NCBI GenBank assembly: GCA_900542835.1
Contig: UQPB01000041.1
Coordinates: 1-27,785 of the forward strand
Length of the DNA stretch: 27,785 nt
Reading direction: 5' to 3'
From: an uncultured Pelosinus sp.
GTDB taxonomy: Bacteria > Bacillota > Negativicutes > Sporomusales > Acetonemataceae
A program made the translations under genes and the position numbers. Under the pieces are notes generated by a model. That model saw nothing but the letters and a program-made list of their open reading frames with translations. It was not told the origin of the DNA and did not search any database. Shown piece by piece: positions 15,936 through 23,919 of this stretch (position 1 is its first letter; the number at the start of each line of letters is the position of its first letter).

Positions 15936-16592
15936 ATGTTCACACAGCATAGAATAAGCGTCATTGCCGCCGTGTTGCTGATTGCCCTTTTCAGCAGTGT
16001 CCTGCTGCCGGCAACACCGGCCTACGCGGCCTCCGTTTCCGACTTGCTTTCGCCTACAAGCAGCAAAAGCGATTCCGGCGGCAGAGGCATTATTGATATC
16101 CTGATCGGGCTGCTGCTGGGAGCGTTTATCGGCAATATTGGCGGCAACGATAAAAACACTTCGACTGCCAACGGCGGCACCGGCAAAGTGCTGGGCTGGA
16201 ATAACTCCACTCAGACAGGCGGTACGGCGGCGGCGGTCATCAATACAGCCAGACAGTACACGGGCGTGCCTTATGTCTGGGGCGGCGCCACTCCGTCCGG
16301 CTTTGACTGCTCCGGTTTTACCCAGTATGTTCTGAAACAGAACGGCATCAGCATTCCCCGCACTGCCGCCGAACAGTATCAGTCCGGCGTCTCGATCCTG
16401 AAAGCCAACTTAAAGCCCGGTGATTTGGTCTTCTTCACCACCTATAAGGCTGGCGCGTCGCATGTAGGCTTCTATATCGGCGACAACAAATTCATTCACG
16501 CCAGTTCGGCCGCCGAGCAGGTGACTACCTCTTCGCTGACCGAACCCTATTACACCCAAAAATATATCGGCGCCCGCCGCTATATTAATTGA
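15936..16592 (+). CDS. Secreted NlpC/P60-family peptidoglycan hydrolase
   Basis: 218 residues. ATG 15936 has AGGAGGT upstream; the longer frame from 15888 lacks a site and would bury the signal peptide. Residues 1-32 are a Sec signal peptide (cleavage likely after AYA or AYAA). A Ser/Gly-rich spacer with a hydrophobic IIDILIGLLLGAFIG segment (52-66) precedes the NlpC/P60 domain (about 100-218) with Cys125 (FDCSGF), His176 (SHVGFY) and His188 (FIHAS), the family's catalytic triad. It likely cleaves gamma-D-Glu-diamino-acid bonds in cell-wall stem peptides. It is divergent from a two-component system and has a WalR-type box at its promoter. The role of the hydrophobic segment (anchor or amphipathic helix) is unclear. 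Confidence 0.93.
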   Translation: MFTQHRISVIAAVLLIALFSSVLLPATPAYAASVSDLLSPTSSKSDSGGRGIIDILIGLLLGAFIGNIGGNDKNTSTANGGTGKVLGWNNSTQTGGTAAAVINTARQYTGVPYVWGGATPSGFDCSGFTQYVLKQNGISIPRTAAEQYQSGVSILKANLKPGDLVFFTTYKAGASHVGFYIGDNKFIHASSAAEQVTTSSLTEPYYTQKYIGARRYIN

Positions 16593-16610
16593 CAGCAAGG
16601 TCCATTCAAG

Positions 16611-16647
16611 GCACTCTCATAGCAGTATGGGAGTGCACATTTTTTTA
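16611..16647 (+). terminator. Rho-independent terminator after the NlpC/P60 gene
   Basis: An 11-bp stem GCACTCTCATA / TATGGGAGTGC (one T-G pair) with a 4-nt loop is followed, after ACA, by a run of eight T. Confidence 0.88.
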
Positions 16648-16656
16648 TATCCCTAT

Positions 16657-16685
16657 TTGCTCATCCAGCCGGTTAGCAGTATAAT
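16657..16685 (+). promoter_or_regulatory. Probable sigma-A promoter of the YitT-family gene
   Basis: A perfect TATAAT (16680-16685) lies 34 bp upstream of the ATG with a weak -35 TTGCTC (16657-16662) at 17 bp. Confidence 0.45.
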
Positions 16686-16718
16686 TAAATAATCATATGC
16701 GGTTGGGAGAATAGCAGC

Positions 16719-17582
16719 ATGAATGTCAAAACAAAGAATCTAAAAATGCGCCTACTTCAAAAGTACCTGTTTTTGTTTATCGGCTCAATTATCACCGCCG
16801 TTGGACTGGAAATCTTTTTAGTGCCAAACAATATCATCGACGGCGGAGTTGTCGGCATCTCGATCATGGCCAGCCATTTGACCACCCTGCCGCTAAGCTT
16901 ATTTCTGATCCTGTTTAACATTCCGTTTCTCTACCTTGGTTATAAGCAGATCGGCAAATCCTTTGCCCTGTCCACCCTGTTCTCAATCTGCTCGCTTTCG
17001 TATTGGGTAAGTTTTTTTCATCCTATTCCCGGTCTGACACACGATCTGTTTCTGGCCGCAATTTACGGTGGAATTACTGTCGGCCTGGGCGTAGGCCTGA
17101 TCATCCGCTATGGCGGCTCTCTTGACGGCACGGAGATTGTAGCGATTCTGCTGGACAAACGCAGCAGTTTTTCAGTCGGCGAAATCATTATGTTTTTTAA
17201 CCTGTTTATTTTAAGCAGTGCCGGACTGGTCTTCTCCTGGGACAAAGCTATGTATTCGCTTGTCGCTTACTTTGTCGCCTACAAGATCATTGACATTACT
17301 ATCGCCGGTTTGGATGAATCCAAAGCGGCGATGATTATTTCGGACAAGCCTGATGAAATTGTCGATGCGCTGATGGCCCGGCTGGGACGCGGCGTTACCA
17401 TTCTCAACGGAGCCGGCGGCTATACCAAAGAAAGCAAGCAAATTCTCTACGCCGTAATTACCCGGCTGGAGATGGCAAAGCTGAAAGCGATTGTCGACGA
17501 ACTGGATATGGGTGCGTTTGTAACAATTAATGATGTCCATGAGGTTATGGGCGGCCGGTTTAAAAAACGCGACATTCACTAA
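16719..17582 (+). CDS. YitT-family integral membrane protein (DUF2179 C-terminus)
   Basis: 287 residues; ATG 16719 with GGGAGA upstream. Five or six membrane helices fill residues about 12-200, including FIGSIITAVGLEIFLVPNNIIDGGVVGISI and IIRYGGSLDGTEIVAILLDKR, both typical of YitT. The C-terminal cytoplasmic DUF2179 domain (about 205-285) includes GRGVTILNGAGGYTKESKQILYAVITRLE and ends near FKKRDIH. Such proteins are widespread in Firmicutes; the substrate is not established. It is probably monocistronic, followed 64 nt later by another small membrane protein on the same strand. Confidence 0.93.
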   Translation: MNVKTKNLKMRLLQKYLFLFIGSIITAVGLEIFLVPNNIIDGGVVGISIMASHLTTLPLSLFLILFNIPFLYLGYKQIGKSFALSTLFSICSLSYWVSFFHPIPGLTHDLFLAAIYGGITVGLGVGLIIRYGGSLDGTEIVAILLDKRSSFSVGEIIMFFNLFILSSAGLVFSWDKAMYSLVAYFVAYKIIDITIAGLDESKAAMIISDKPDEIVDALMARLGRGVTILNGAGGYTKESKQILYAVITRLEMAKLKAIVDELDMGAFVTINDVHEVMGGRFKKRDIH

Positions 17583-17646
17583 CAGGTAGTCAACATAACA
17601 CTATAAATAGGCTCTGGTCATATACTATAGCAGGAGGTGCATTTAT

Positions 17647-17991
17647 ATGGTTACAGGGGAGCAAAAGCTCCTGGCAATTGCGGCACATTTAACGTACTTT
17701 CTTGGCGGCCTGGGATTTGTCTTGGCTCCACTGCTTATTTTCCTGCTCAGGCGGGATGATCCGTTTGTCGCCGACCATGCCAAACAAGCCCTTGTCGCGC
17801 ATCTGGTGATGCTGGTTGCCGGCGTGATTACAGGAGTTCTGTCCATGCTGCTGATCGGACTGCTGCTAATTCCGGTATTAGCCTTGCTTGGCATCGCTCT
17901 CCTTATCACTTCCATCCTCGCCGCGTTAAAAGCGCTTAACGGCGAATACTACCGCTATCCGCTGATTCAGGGTCTGGTCGATAAAATTTAA
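17647..17991 (+). CDS. DUF4870-family small membrane protein
   Basis: 114 residues; ATG 17647 with AGGAGGT (17632-17638). Two or three hydrophobic segments (about 8-34 and 47-92) flank the conserved FVADHAKQALVAHL (about 39-52), and the C-terminus carries NGEYYRYPLIQGLVDKI, both hallmarks of DUF4870 proteins. Function unknown. It has its own terminator, shared with the convergent KhtT-like gene. Confidence 0.9.
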   Translation: MVTGEQKLLAIAAHLTYFLGGLGFVLAPLLIFLLRRDDPFVADHAKQALVAHLVMLVAGVITGVLSMLLIGLLLIPVLALLGIALLITSILAALKALNGEYYRYPLIQGLVDKI

Positions 17992-17997
17992 ACAGAA

Positions 17998-18033
17998 TAA
18001 AAAACCCGCCGCTGTGAATGCGGCGGGTTTTTT
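17998..18033. terminator. Bidirectional rho-independent terminator
   Basis: A-run, then CCCGCCGC, 7-nt loop, GCGGCGGG and six T. The A-run on the left lets it work on both strands, serving the DUF4870 gene and backing up the convergent KhtT-like gene. Confidence 0.9.
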
Positions 18034-18063
18034 AGAGCCGGCTCCTGGCGGAGCAAATAAAGA

Positions 18064-18088
18064 GGCAGGATGAATTTGTCATCCTGCC
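18064..18088 (-). terminator. Hairpin at the 3' end of the minus-strand KhtT-like gene
   Basis: A perfect 10-bp stem GGCAGGATGA / TCATCCTGCC with a 5-nt loop. On the minus strand it is followed by TCTTTATTTG, a modest T-rich tail. It begins 10 bp after the stop codon. Confidence 0.65.
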
Positions 18089-18097
18089 GGTTATCCA

Positions 18098-18589
18098 TTA
18101 TTCGCCGTGCGCTATAATCTCTTTCAGTTTGCCGATATGCCGCCTTTCGCCGGATACCACCAGGGTGGAATGCGCGGTAAGAACAGCCTCGGGGCCGGGA
18201 TTGATTTTTGTAGAGCGGTCTTTGGCAATAATAGCAATAACGCTGACGCCGCTTTTTTGACGGATTTTCAGCTCCCCTATCGTCTTGCCGATGCTTTTAG
18301 CCGAAGGTTCAATTTTATACCATTCAATCGCCAGATCTTCCAAGGAGGTCTCAATTGTCTCCAGCGCTTTCGGCCTGTAGCTCATACCGCCGATAATACC
18401 GGCAACCTGCCGCGCCTCATCATCCTCCAGCGTCACCATACAAACGCTTTCATCCGGATCCTCCGGAGAGAAGGAATAAATTTCCTGACGGCCGTCATTA
18501 TGATTAATGATCGTCAGCTTGTCGCCAGTCCGCGTCTCCACCTGAAATTTCTTACCGATCCCTGGCAAATCGGCTTCCCGAATGTTCAA
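18098..18589 (-). CDS. KhtT-like TrkA-C-domain regulatory protein (solitary paralogue)
   Basis: 163 residues, starting at TTG 18589, which gives MNIREADLPGIG as in the paralogue; AGGAGG is 8 nt upstream, and a nearby ATG is out of frame. The N-terminal domain (about 1-75) is followed by a TrkA-C (RCK_C) domain (about 78-160; IEWYKIEPSAKSIGKTIGEL, TLVVSGERRHIGKLKEII). B. subtilis KhtT, of similar length, gates the K+/H+ antiporter KhtU and its TrkA-C domain binds c-di-AMP. This copy has no antiporter beside it; the next gene on its strand is far away. It might act on the divergent antiporter or on another one elsewhere. Confidence 0.87.
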   Translation of the reverse strand: MNIREADLPGIGKKFQVETRTGDKLTIINHNDGRQEIYSFSPEDPDESVCMVTLEDDEARQVAGIIGGMSYRPKALETIETSLEDLAIEWYKIEPSAKSIGKTIGELKIRQKSGVSVIAIIAKDRSTKINPGPEAVLTAHSTLVVSGERRHIGKLKEIIAHGE

Positions 18590-18645
18590 TGCATGAACCT
18601 CCTTTATTTGATAAGGGCAACCGGGGACTTCGCAAAGCTACCAGT

Positions 18646-18664
18646 CTGCTAAACAGTATAGCAG
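18646..18664 (-). promoter_or_regulatory. Extended -10 promoter with inverted repeat for the solitary KhtT-like gene
   Basis: On the minus strand TGCTATACT is an extended -10 (TATACT at 18660-18655), about 65 bp from the TTG start. The -35 is poor. The inverted repeat CTGCTA (18646-18651) / TAGCAG (18659-18664) encloses the -10 and could be an operator. Confidence 0.5.
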
Positions 18665-18791
18665 AAAAAAACGATAAAGAAAAGTAATTCCGCACGTAAT
18701 CGGACAAGCTATTGATTGCTAACCTGCGATTTCGGGAGACAAAATTGAAAATCGCCTGAATTTGACTGTAAACTGGCTAAAAAAGCGATAA

Positions 18792-18821
18792 TTGATAAAT
18801 ATTACTGGTTTATGCTATAAT
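18792..18821 (+). promoter_or_regulatory. Sigma-A promoter of the khtTU-like pair
   Basis: TTGATA (18792-18797), 18-bp spacer, TATAAT (18816-18821) preceded by TGC, giving a perfect extended -10. Confidence 0.75.
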
Positions 18822-18834
18822 AAATACCATAAGC

Positions 18835-18869
18835 TGCACCGCCGGCCATTTTGCCGGTGCGGCAAAATG
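18835..18869 (+). promoter_or_regulatory. Two mutually exclusive leader hairpins before the khtTU-like pair
   Basis: CATTTTGCC (18847-18855) and GGCAAAATG (18861-18869) form a perfect 9-bp stem with a 5-nt loop. The left arm also lies in a second, bulged hairpin between GCACCGCCGGC (from 18836) and GCCGGTGC (to 18860), so the two cannot form together. It sits just before the ribosome binding site (GGGAGG). Too short for a ydaO (c-di-AMP) riboswitch. Confidence 0.4.
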
Positions 18870-18886
18870 ATAAAGGGAGGGCGTTC

Positions 18887-19381
18887 ATGAACATTCGCGA
18901 ATCAGATTTACCGGGAATCGGCCGTAAATTTCAGATTATTACCCGCAGCGGCGACAAACTCGCCATTATTATCCATGACAGCGGCCGCAGGGAATTATAT
19001 TATTCGCCTGAGGATCAGCCTGAGGAAAGCATTTCCATGGGAACGCTTGACGACGATGAAGCCAGGCGGATTGCCGGCATTATCGGCGGCATGGCCTACA
19101 TGCCGAAAGCGCTGGAAACGATTGATGTGGAATTAGACGATCTGGTTATTGAATGGTACAAAATCGACAGTCACGCCAAATGCGTCGGTCAAACCATTGG
19201 CGGTATGCAGATCCGCCTGAAAACCGGGGCTACGATTATTGCCATTGTGGAAAAATCAGGTAAGAAAAATGTTAATCCCGGACCGGATTATAGCTTTGTC
19301 GCCGACTCTGTCCTTATTATTGCCGGCGAGCGGCAGCAAATAAAAGCCGTAAAGGAGATTTTACTGCATGGCGGCAAATAA
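18887..19381 (+). CDS. khtT: KhtT-like regulatory subunit of the K+/H+ antiporter
   Basis: 164 residues; ATG 18887 with AAAGGGAGGG upstream. Same architecture as the divergent paralogue: MNIRESDLPGIGRKF start, DDDEARRIAGIIGGMAYMPKALETI, and a TrkA-C domain (about 78-160) with IEWYKIDSHAKCVGQTIGGMQIR and VLIIAGERQQIKAVKEIL. In B. subtilis KhtT keeps KhtU under control and responds to c-di-AMP and pH. It is 40 nt upstream of a KhtU-like antiporter on the same strand, so it is most likely its regulatory subunit. The symbol is by analogy with B. subtilis. Confidence 0.88.
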   Translation: MNIRESDLPGIGRKFQIITRSGDKLAIIIHDSGRRELYYSPEDQPEESISMGTLDDDEARRIAGIIGGMAYMPKALETIDVELDDLVIEWYKIDSHAKCVGQTIGGMQIRLKTGATIIAIVEKSGKKNVNPGPDYSFVADSVLIIAGERQQIKAVKEILLHGGK

Positions 19382-19421
19382 TGCATCTGTTCAGCAAACT
19401 TGATCCAAAGGGAGGGAAACT

Positions 19422-20636
19422 ATGAATACACTGGTTTTTGAAGTCGGCCTTGCCGTTGCGCTTATTGCCCTTGCCGGTCTGTTCTCTAACCGATTTCGCT
19501 TTTCGATTATCCCGTTTTATATTCTGATCGGGATGGCCGTCGGTCCCCATGCGCCGCATTACGGGATCTTTGATTTCCGCTTTACTGAAAGTACAGTGTT
19601 TATTGATTTTATGGGACGGCTGGGTGTATTGTTCCTGCTGTTCTATCTCGGCTTGGAATTCTCCGTGACCCGCCTGCTTAAGTCCGGCAAAGCCATCCTC
19701 ATAGGCGGGATTTTATATATAGCGCTCAACTTTTGCTCCGGACTGTTTCTCGGCTGGCTGATGGGATATCCGCTGGCGGAGACAATGGTAGTCTGTGGGA
19801 TTATGACCAGCTCCTCCACTGCTATTGTGGCAAAGGTGCTGGTGGATTTAAAGCGAACCGCCAACCCGGAAACAGAAATTATCATGGGCATGATTATGTT
19901 TGACGATCTCTTCATCGCTATACATATGTCCATCTTGTCGGGATTAGTATTAAGCGGCGAGTCATCTTTCCTGGGAGTGCTCACAACTTCCCTGTCAGCA
20001 CTCGGGTTTATCCTCTTCTGCTTGTTTATCGGCCGAAAGATCATCGGCCGCATCGACAATGTGCTGAATATCCAGTCTGCGGAAATTTTCCTGCTGCTGG
20101 TTGTGGCCATGCTGTTCTTAGTAGCCGGCTTCTCGGAAACGCTGCATGTAGCGGAAGCAATCGGCGCGCTGCTGATCGGCATCGTCCTCGCCGATTCGAC
20201 TCATGTCAAGCGGATTGAGCATTTGGTGCTGCCGTTCCGCGATTTCTTCGGCGCTATGTTCTTTTTCAGCTTCGGCCTCAGCATTGATCCGCTGGCCCTG
20301 GGCGGCGCGGTCGAAGTCGCTCTGATTGGCGTCGTGCTGACCATTGCCGCCAATTTCATCGCCGGCCAAGTTGCCGGCCGCATTGCCGGCTTATCCCATC
20401 GTGCCTCGATTAATATTGGATTCACACTGGTGTCCCGCGGCGAGTTTTCGATCATCATGGCCAATATCGGCAAGGCAGGCGGACTGCTGCCTGTTGTCCA
20501 GTCCTTTTCAGTATTGTATGTACTGATTCTGGCCTTGCTGGGCCCACTGCTTACCAAACAGTCGAAAAGCGTTTACAACGGCTTCCATTTCCTTGCCGAT
20601 AAATTCCGAGCCCGCCAGAAGCAGGAAGCCGAATAA
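19422..20636 (+). CDS. khtU: CPA2-family K+(Na+)/H+ antiporter, KhtU-like
   Basis: 404 residues; ATG 19422 with AAAGGGAGGG upstream. Ten to thirteen membrane helices across residues 5-385. CPA2 marks include FLLFYLGLEFS (about 71-81), TSSSTAIVAKVLVDL (129-143), and the ion-binding Asp pair D161-D162 in MIMFDDLFIA, followed by an AEAIGALLIGIVLADS segment and FFFSFGLSIDP. No C-terminal RCK domain is fused, consistent with the separate KhtT-like subunit encoded just upstream. It probably exports K+ in exchange for protons across the cytoplasmic membrane. Ion specificity cannot be read from the sequence. Confidence 0.9.
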   Translation: MNTLVFEVGLAVALIALAGLFSNRFRFSIIPFYILIGMAVGPHAPHYGIFDFRFTESTVFIDFMGRLGVLFLLFYLGLEFSVTRLLKSGKAILIGGILYIALNFCSGLFLGWLMGYPLAETMVVCGIMTSSSTAIVAKVLVDLKRTANPETEIIMGMIMFDDLFIAIHMSILSGLVLSGESSFLGVLTTSLSALGFILFCLFIGRKIIGRIDNVLNIQSAEIFLLLVVAMLFLVAGFSETLHVAEAIGALLIGIVLADSTHVKRIEHLVLPFRDFFGAMFFFSFGLSIDPLALGGAVEVALIGVVLTIAANFIAGQVAGRIAGLSHRASINIGFTLVSRGEFSIIMANIGKAGGLLPVVQSFSVLYVLILALLGPLLTKQSKSVYNGFHFLADKFRARQKQEAE

Positions 20637-20654
20637 GAAACCAAATAAGCAACT

Positions 20655-20681
20655 AACGCTCTGCCGGTTCGGCAGAGCGTT
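20655..20681. terminator. Hairpin between convergent antiporter and MFS genes
   Basis: A 12-bp perfect stem AACGCTCTGCCG / CGGCAGAGCGTT with a 3-nt loop. T-runs on either side are short (TTTCC on plus, TTAGTT on minus), so termination strength is uncertain, but the position between two stop codons fits a shared terminator. Confidence 0.65.
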
Positions 20682-20689
20682 TCCGTATT

Positions 20690-21853
20690 TCAGGCGGCTT
20701 TTACAGACCGGTCAGACAAGGCACTGTAAAAGTGCCAGGTACAGGCAAGAACCACGGTGGCGGATACTGCAAACAGTGCCTGATACCCGAACAGGTCGGC
20801 AACCACTCCCAGTACGGACGCCCCCAGCGCATTGCCGACATCGCCGGCACAGGTAAAAATACTGAGCGCTGTGCCTTTGGTGAGAGGATCACCGTGCTGA
20901 ACCACATAAACCGTCAGGACAGGGAAAATCAGACCAAAGCCGATCCCGATACAGGCACCGGCAATCGCCAGCGTCAGGGGAGAAAGGTAACCGCAGACAA
21001 GGGCGACGCCAACCGCATTGACCAGACTGGCCCCCGTAGCCAGGCTAACGGTCGTCGCATGGGCTGTGAGCTGATTAATCGACAGCCGGGTGGCGACAAC
21101 CGCCAGCATAAACGCAATAAAAAAGCCGGAAAAGGCTACCGATCGCGCTAAAGCCAGCAGGGGCACGAAGGTAAACATAGTCATACAGGCAAAATTGGAG
21201 GCAAACAGGCAGACCGTCGGCGCTAATACTTCTTTTGCCCGCAAGACGCTTAAGAACGGTACCTTATGCTGCCCCGGCGGCGGAGCGATGGCGCGGCCCC
21301 GCAGCCCCATTACCGCCGCCGCGGCCAAAACCGCGGTCAGTCCTGCCGCTACCAGGCTGCTAAAACCGATTTGGCTGTAAAGCAGCGGCGCACCGCTGGT
21401 GGCAATCCCCAGCCCTACCATCGTAAACACCGTGTACAAAGCAATGGCGCCGGCGACTCTATCCCCCGTTTCGACACTGCTGGCAAACGTTACCGAGGCC
21501 GTACCGAAGAAGGCCATGGCAACCCCCTGAAAAAAACGCAGCAGCAGCAGCGGCGCAAATGAAAGGGTAAAAAAATAGGCAGCTATACCCATAGCCGTAA
21601 GTGCCTGACCCAACTGCAGCACAGGCCGGCTGCCTCTTATGTCCACCAGGCGGCCGCACCAGGGGCGTACGACCAGTGCCCCCAGCGCCGCAATGCCCAT
21701 TAAGGCGCCGATTTTACTATCGGAGAACCCTTGCAGCTTAAAATAAATCGGCAATACAGGCAGCAGCAGATTGGAGCCGAATACGGTCAGCATCTGACTG
21801 AGCGCCACGGTTTGAAACTGACGGTTTGTATGAAAAAGCGATAGCTGGGACAT
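20690..21853 (-). CDS. Major facilitator superfamily transporter (drug/metabolite efflux type)
   Basis: 387 residues. ATG 21853 (MSQLSLFH) is preceded by AAGAGGTG; a 14-residue extension lacks a site. Twelve membrane helices are apparent. The loop after helix 2 carries GALVVRPWCGRLVDIRGSRPVLQLG, the MFS motif A (G-x-L-x-D-R-x-G-x-x). The overall pattern (FLLLPVLPIYF start, two six-helix halves) is that of DHA-type efflux pumps. The substrate is unknown. It is a single gene on its strand, in front of a long untranslated region. Confidence 0.88.
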   Translation of the reverse strand: MSQLSLFHTNRQFQTVALSQMLTVFGSNLLLPVLPIYFKLQGFSDSKIGALMGIAALGALVVRPWCGRLVDIRGSRPVLQLGQALTAMGIAAYFFTLSFAPLLLLRFFQGVAMAFFGTASVTFASSVETGDRVAGAIALYTVFTMVGLGIATSGAPLLYSQIGFSSLVAAGLTAVLAAAAVMGLRGRAIAPPPGQHKVPFLSVLRAKEVLAPTVCLFASNFACMTMFTFVPLLALARSVAFSGFFIAFMLAVVATRLSINQLTAHATTVSLATGASLVNAVGVALVCGYLSPLTLAIAGACIGIGFGLIFPVLTVYVVQHGDPLTKGTALSIFTCAGDVGNALGASVLGVVADLFGYQALFAVSATVVLACTWHFYSALSDRSVKAA

Positions 21854-22024
21854 GATGCACCTCTTTGTGTATTTCTCGCGTAAAAATGCAGACACCGGAG
21901 TTCAGACCGGGGCGGAACGGAGCAAGCCGGTGCGGCATATATTGATATAGGATCAACATTCTGCCCGGCGTTTGCCAGTACCTTGCCCGTCAAGGGCAAC
22001 ATACTACCCTCCCTTCCCATATAG

Positions 22025-22069
22025 AAAAGGAGCAGCCGGTTGCTTTCGCCAAGCAAGCTGCTCCTTTTT
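22025..22069. terminator. Rho-independent terminator after the ABC exporter gene
   Basis: AAAAGGAGCAGC / GCTGCTCCTTTTT form the outer stem, with an inner TTGCTT / AAGCAA pair, giving a long hairpin flanked by T-runs on both strands. It begins 6 bp after the ABC exporter stop on the minus strand. Confidence 0.85.
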
Positions 22070-22074
22070 CCTGT

Positions 22075-23787
22075 TCAGGATAGCAGCGACCAGTCGCCGC
22101 CGGGATTCAACTGCAGCCTGCCGCGATGGAAGCTGTGCAGTGTATTGCGATGGCCGATGCTGATAATCGCGGTCTGCGGCAGTTTTTCCTGCAGCAGCCG
22201 GTATAACTGCCGTTCGGTGGGCTCATCCAGCGCTGAGGTCGCCTCATCCAAAAACAGCCAGTGCGGCTGCGCCAGCAGTATCCGGCAAAATGCAATCCGC
22301 TGCTGTTCGCCAAGCGACAGGATATGAGACCAGTTATCAACCTTATCTAGATAAGGAATAAAATCCTCAAGCTTGCATTGAACCATTGCCGACCGGATCA
22401 GGGAATCGCTGACAGCCTCTGTGCCTGGATAGCGCAGCGCATCGCGCAGGCTCCCCAGCGGCAGATATGGCCGCTGCGGCACAAACATAATTTTCCGGTC
22501 GCGGGGCAGTTGAACCTCGCCGGCTCCAAACGGCCAAAGCCCGGCCAGGCTTCGCAGCAGCGTACTTTTACCGCAGCCGGAGGCGCCGGTGATCAACAGG
22601 GAAGAACCCGGCTCAACCTGCAGATTAATTGAGCGCAGCAGCGGCTCGCCGCTTGGCAGATCAATATTCAGCGATTTAACCGTCAGCGCCGCTGTGTCGG
22701 CGCGGGCAACATTGATCCCGCCGGCGGGACCGGAACGGACTGTTTCCATATGGCCGACAAAGCCCAGCAAACGATTGACCACTGCCCGCCATTCGGCCAG
22801 TTCCGGATAGGTATCAACGATAAACGATAGCGCCTCCTGAACCCGGCCAAAGGCCGAGGCAATTTGCATCAGGCCGCCTAAATGAATCTGTCCGGCGAAA
22901 TAGCGCGGCCCGGCTACGACATAGGGAAAAATAATCGCGATTTGGAAATAACCTGACGTAAACCAGGTCAGCTTCTTCTGCTGATTCATCAATTGACGGA
23001 AATTCAGAAATACGGAACGGAAACGATCGAGAAACTGACGGTGCTCCTGGCGTTCGCCGCCATAAAAAGCAATGCTCTCGCTGTTTTCCCGCAGCCGGAT
23101 CAGGCTGAAGCGAAAATCCGCCTCATAGCGCTGCTGATTAAAATTGAGCCCCACCAGCGGTCGCCCGATCTTCAGCGTCAGCCAGGTGCCGACAAGTGCG
23201 TAGCCCAGCGCGGCCCAGACCAGATAGCCGGGAACGACCAACTGCCATGGCCCCGCCGGTATGGTTATTTCACCCGACAGCCGCCAGAGAATGGCGATAA
23301 ACGAAACCAGCGTAATCAGCGCCCGCAAAAGGCCCAGCGACAATTTGAGGGTATAGGCGGCAAACAGCCGTAAATCCTCACTAATACGCTGATCAGGATT
23401 ATCGGTGCCGGTATCAATAATCTGCAGCCGGTAGTAAACCCGGTCCTTCAGCCAGTCATTGAGATAATGCTCTGTCATCCAGCGCCGCCACTTGATCTCC
23501 AGCATCTGCCGCAGATAAATCTGATAGACGGCAACCAGAATATAGGCCGCCGCCAGCAGTGCGAAGACGCCCAGCTCACTGAAGAAAACGTCTTTGTCCA
23601 TATTCTGCAGGGCGTTGTAAAAACGGTTGTTCCATTCGTTCAGCAGCACCAGAATGTAGACATAGCCAAGGTTCAGGGCGATAATGACCGCCAGAAGACC
23701 TCTTGCCTGCCACTTTTCCGCGGAATACCAGTAAGCGCGGGTAAGATCCCAGGCCGCCCGGATAAACCTGCGATCAAAAAGCTTCAT
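22075..23787 (-). CDS. YddA/SbmA-type ABC half-transporter (permease plus ATPase)
   Basis: 570 residues; ATG 23787 with GGAGAAGGG upstream. Residues about 1-330 are a membrane domain of the ABC_membrane_2/SbmA-BacA type, including YILVLLNEWNNRFYNALQNMD (about 44-64) and the conserved NFNQQRYEADFRFSLIRLRENSESIAFYGGE stretch. Residues about 365-570 are an ATPase: Walker A GASGCGKS (401-408), Q-loop VPQRPY, signature LSLGEQQR (490-497), Walker B WLFLDE (510-515) and SIGHRN. Family members in enteric bacteria handle vitamin B12, peptides or antimicrobial peptides. It should function as a homodimer. It is the third gene of a MATE-FHA regulator-ABC series, 132 nt after the regulator. Confidence 0.92.
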   Translation of the reverse strand: MKLFDRRFIRAAWDLTRAYWYSAEKWQARGLLAVIIALNLGYVYILVLLNEWNNRFYNALQNMDKDVFFSELGVFALLAAAYILVAVYQIYLRQMLEIKWRRWMTEHYLNDWLKDRVYYRLQIIDTGTDNPDQRISEDLRLFAAYTLKLSLGLLRALITLVSFIAILWRLSGEITIPAGPWQLVVPGYLVWAALGYALVGTWLTLKIGRPLVGLNFNQQRYEADFRFSLIRLRENSESIAFYGGERQEHRQFLDRFRSVFLNFRQLMNQQKKLTWFTSGYFQIAIIFPYVVAGPRYFAGQIHLGGLMQIASAFGRVQEALSFIVDTYPELAEWRAVVNRLLGFVGHMETVRSGPAGGINVARADTAALTVKSLNIDLPSGEPLLRSINLQVEPGSSLLITGASGCGKSTLLRSLAGLWPFGAGEVQLPRDRKIMFVPQRPYLPLGSLRDALRYPGTEAVSDSLIRSAMVQCKLEDFIPYLDKVDNWSHILSLGEQQRIAFCRILLAQPHWLFLDEATSALDEPTERQLYRLLQEKLPQTAIISIGHRNTLHSFHRGRLQLNPGGDWSLLS

Positions 23788-23919
23788 GCCATCGTTCCCT
23801 TCTCCGTTTTTTGGAAAACAGTGTTATATGTTCTGTGGCAGAGCGGCTTTCTCCTGCAACGGACGCGGGTGCGCCTTCAAACATCTCGCTGGCTGAAGGC
23901 ACAACCGCAACGGCCGGGG

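Noticed and set aside
18107..18652. 181-residue plus-strand ORF
   Set aside because: It is antisense to the KhtT-like gene, which has a clear paralogue in the window and a ribosome binding site.
18822..18886. c-di-AMP (ydaO) riboswitch before the khtTU-like pair
   Set aside because: The leader is only about 60 nt, far shorter than a ydaO riboswitch.
21787..22056. 89-residue minus-strand ORF upstream of the MFS gene
   Set aside because: An internal ATG near 22003 has a passable GGGAGG site, but the frame runs out of phase into the MFS gene and shows no domain; it is more likely leader sequence.
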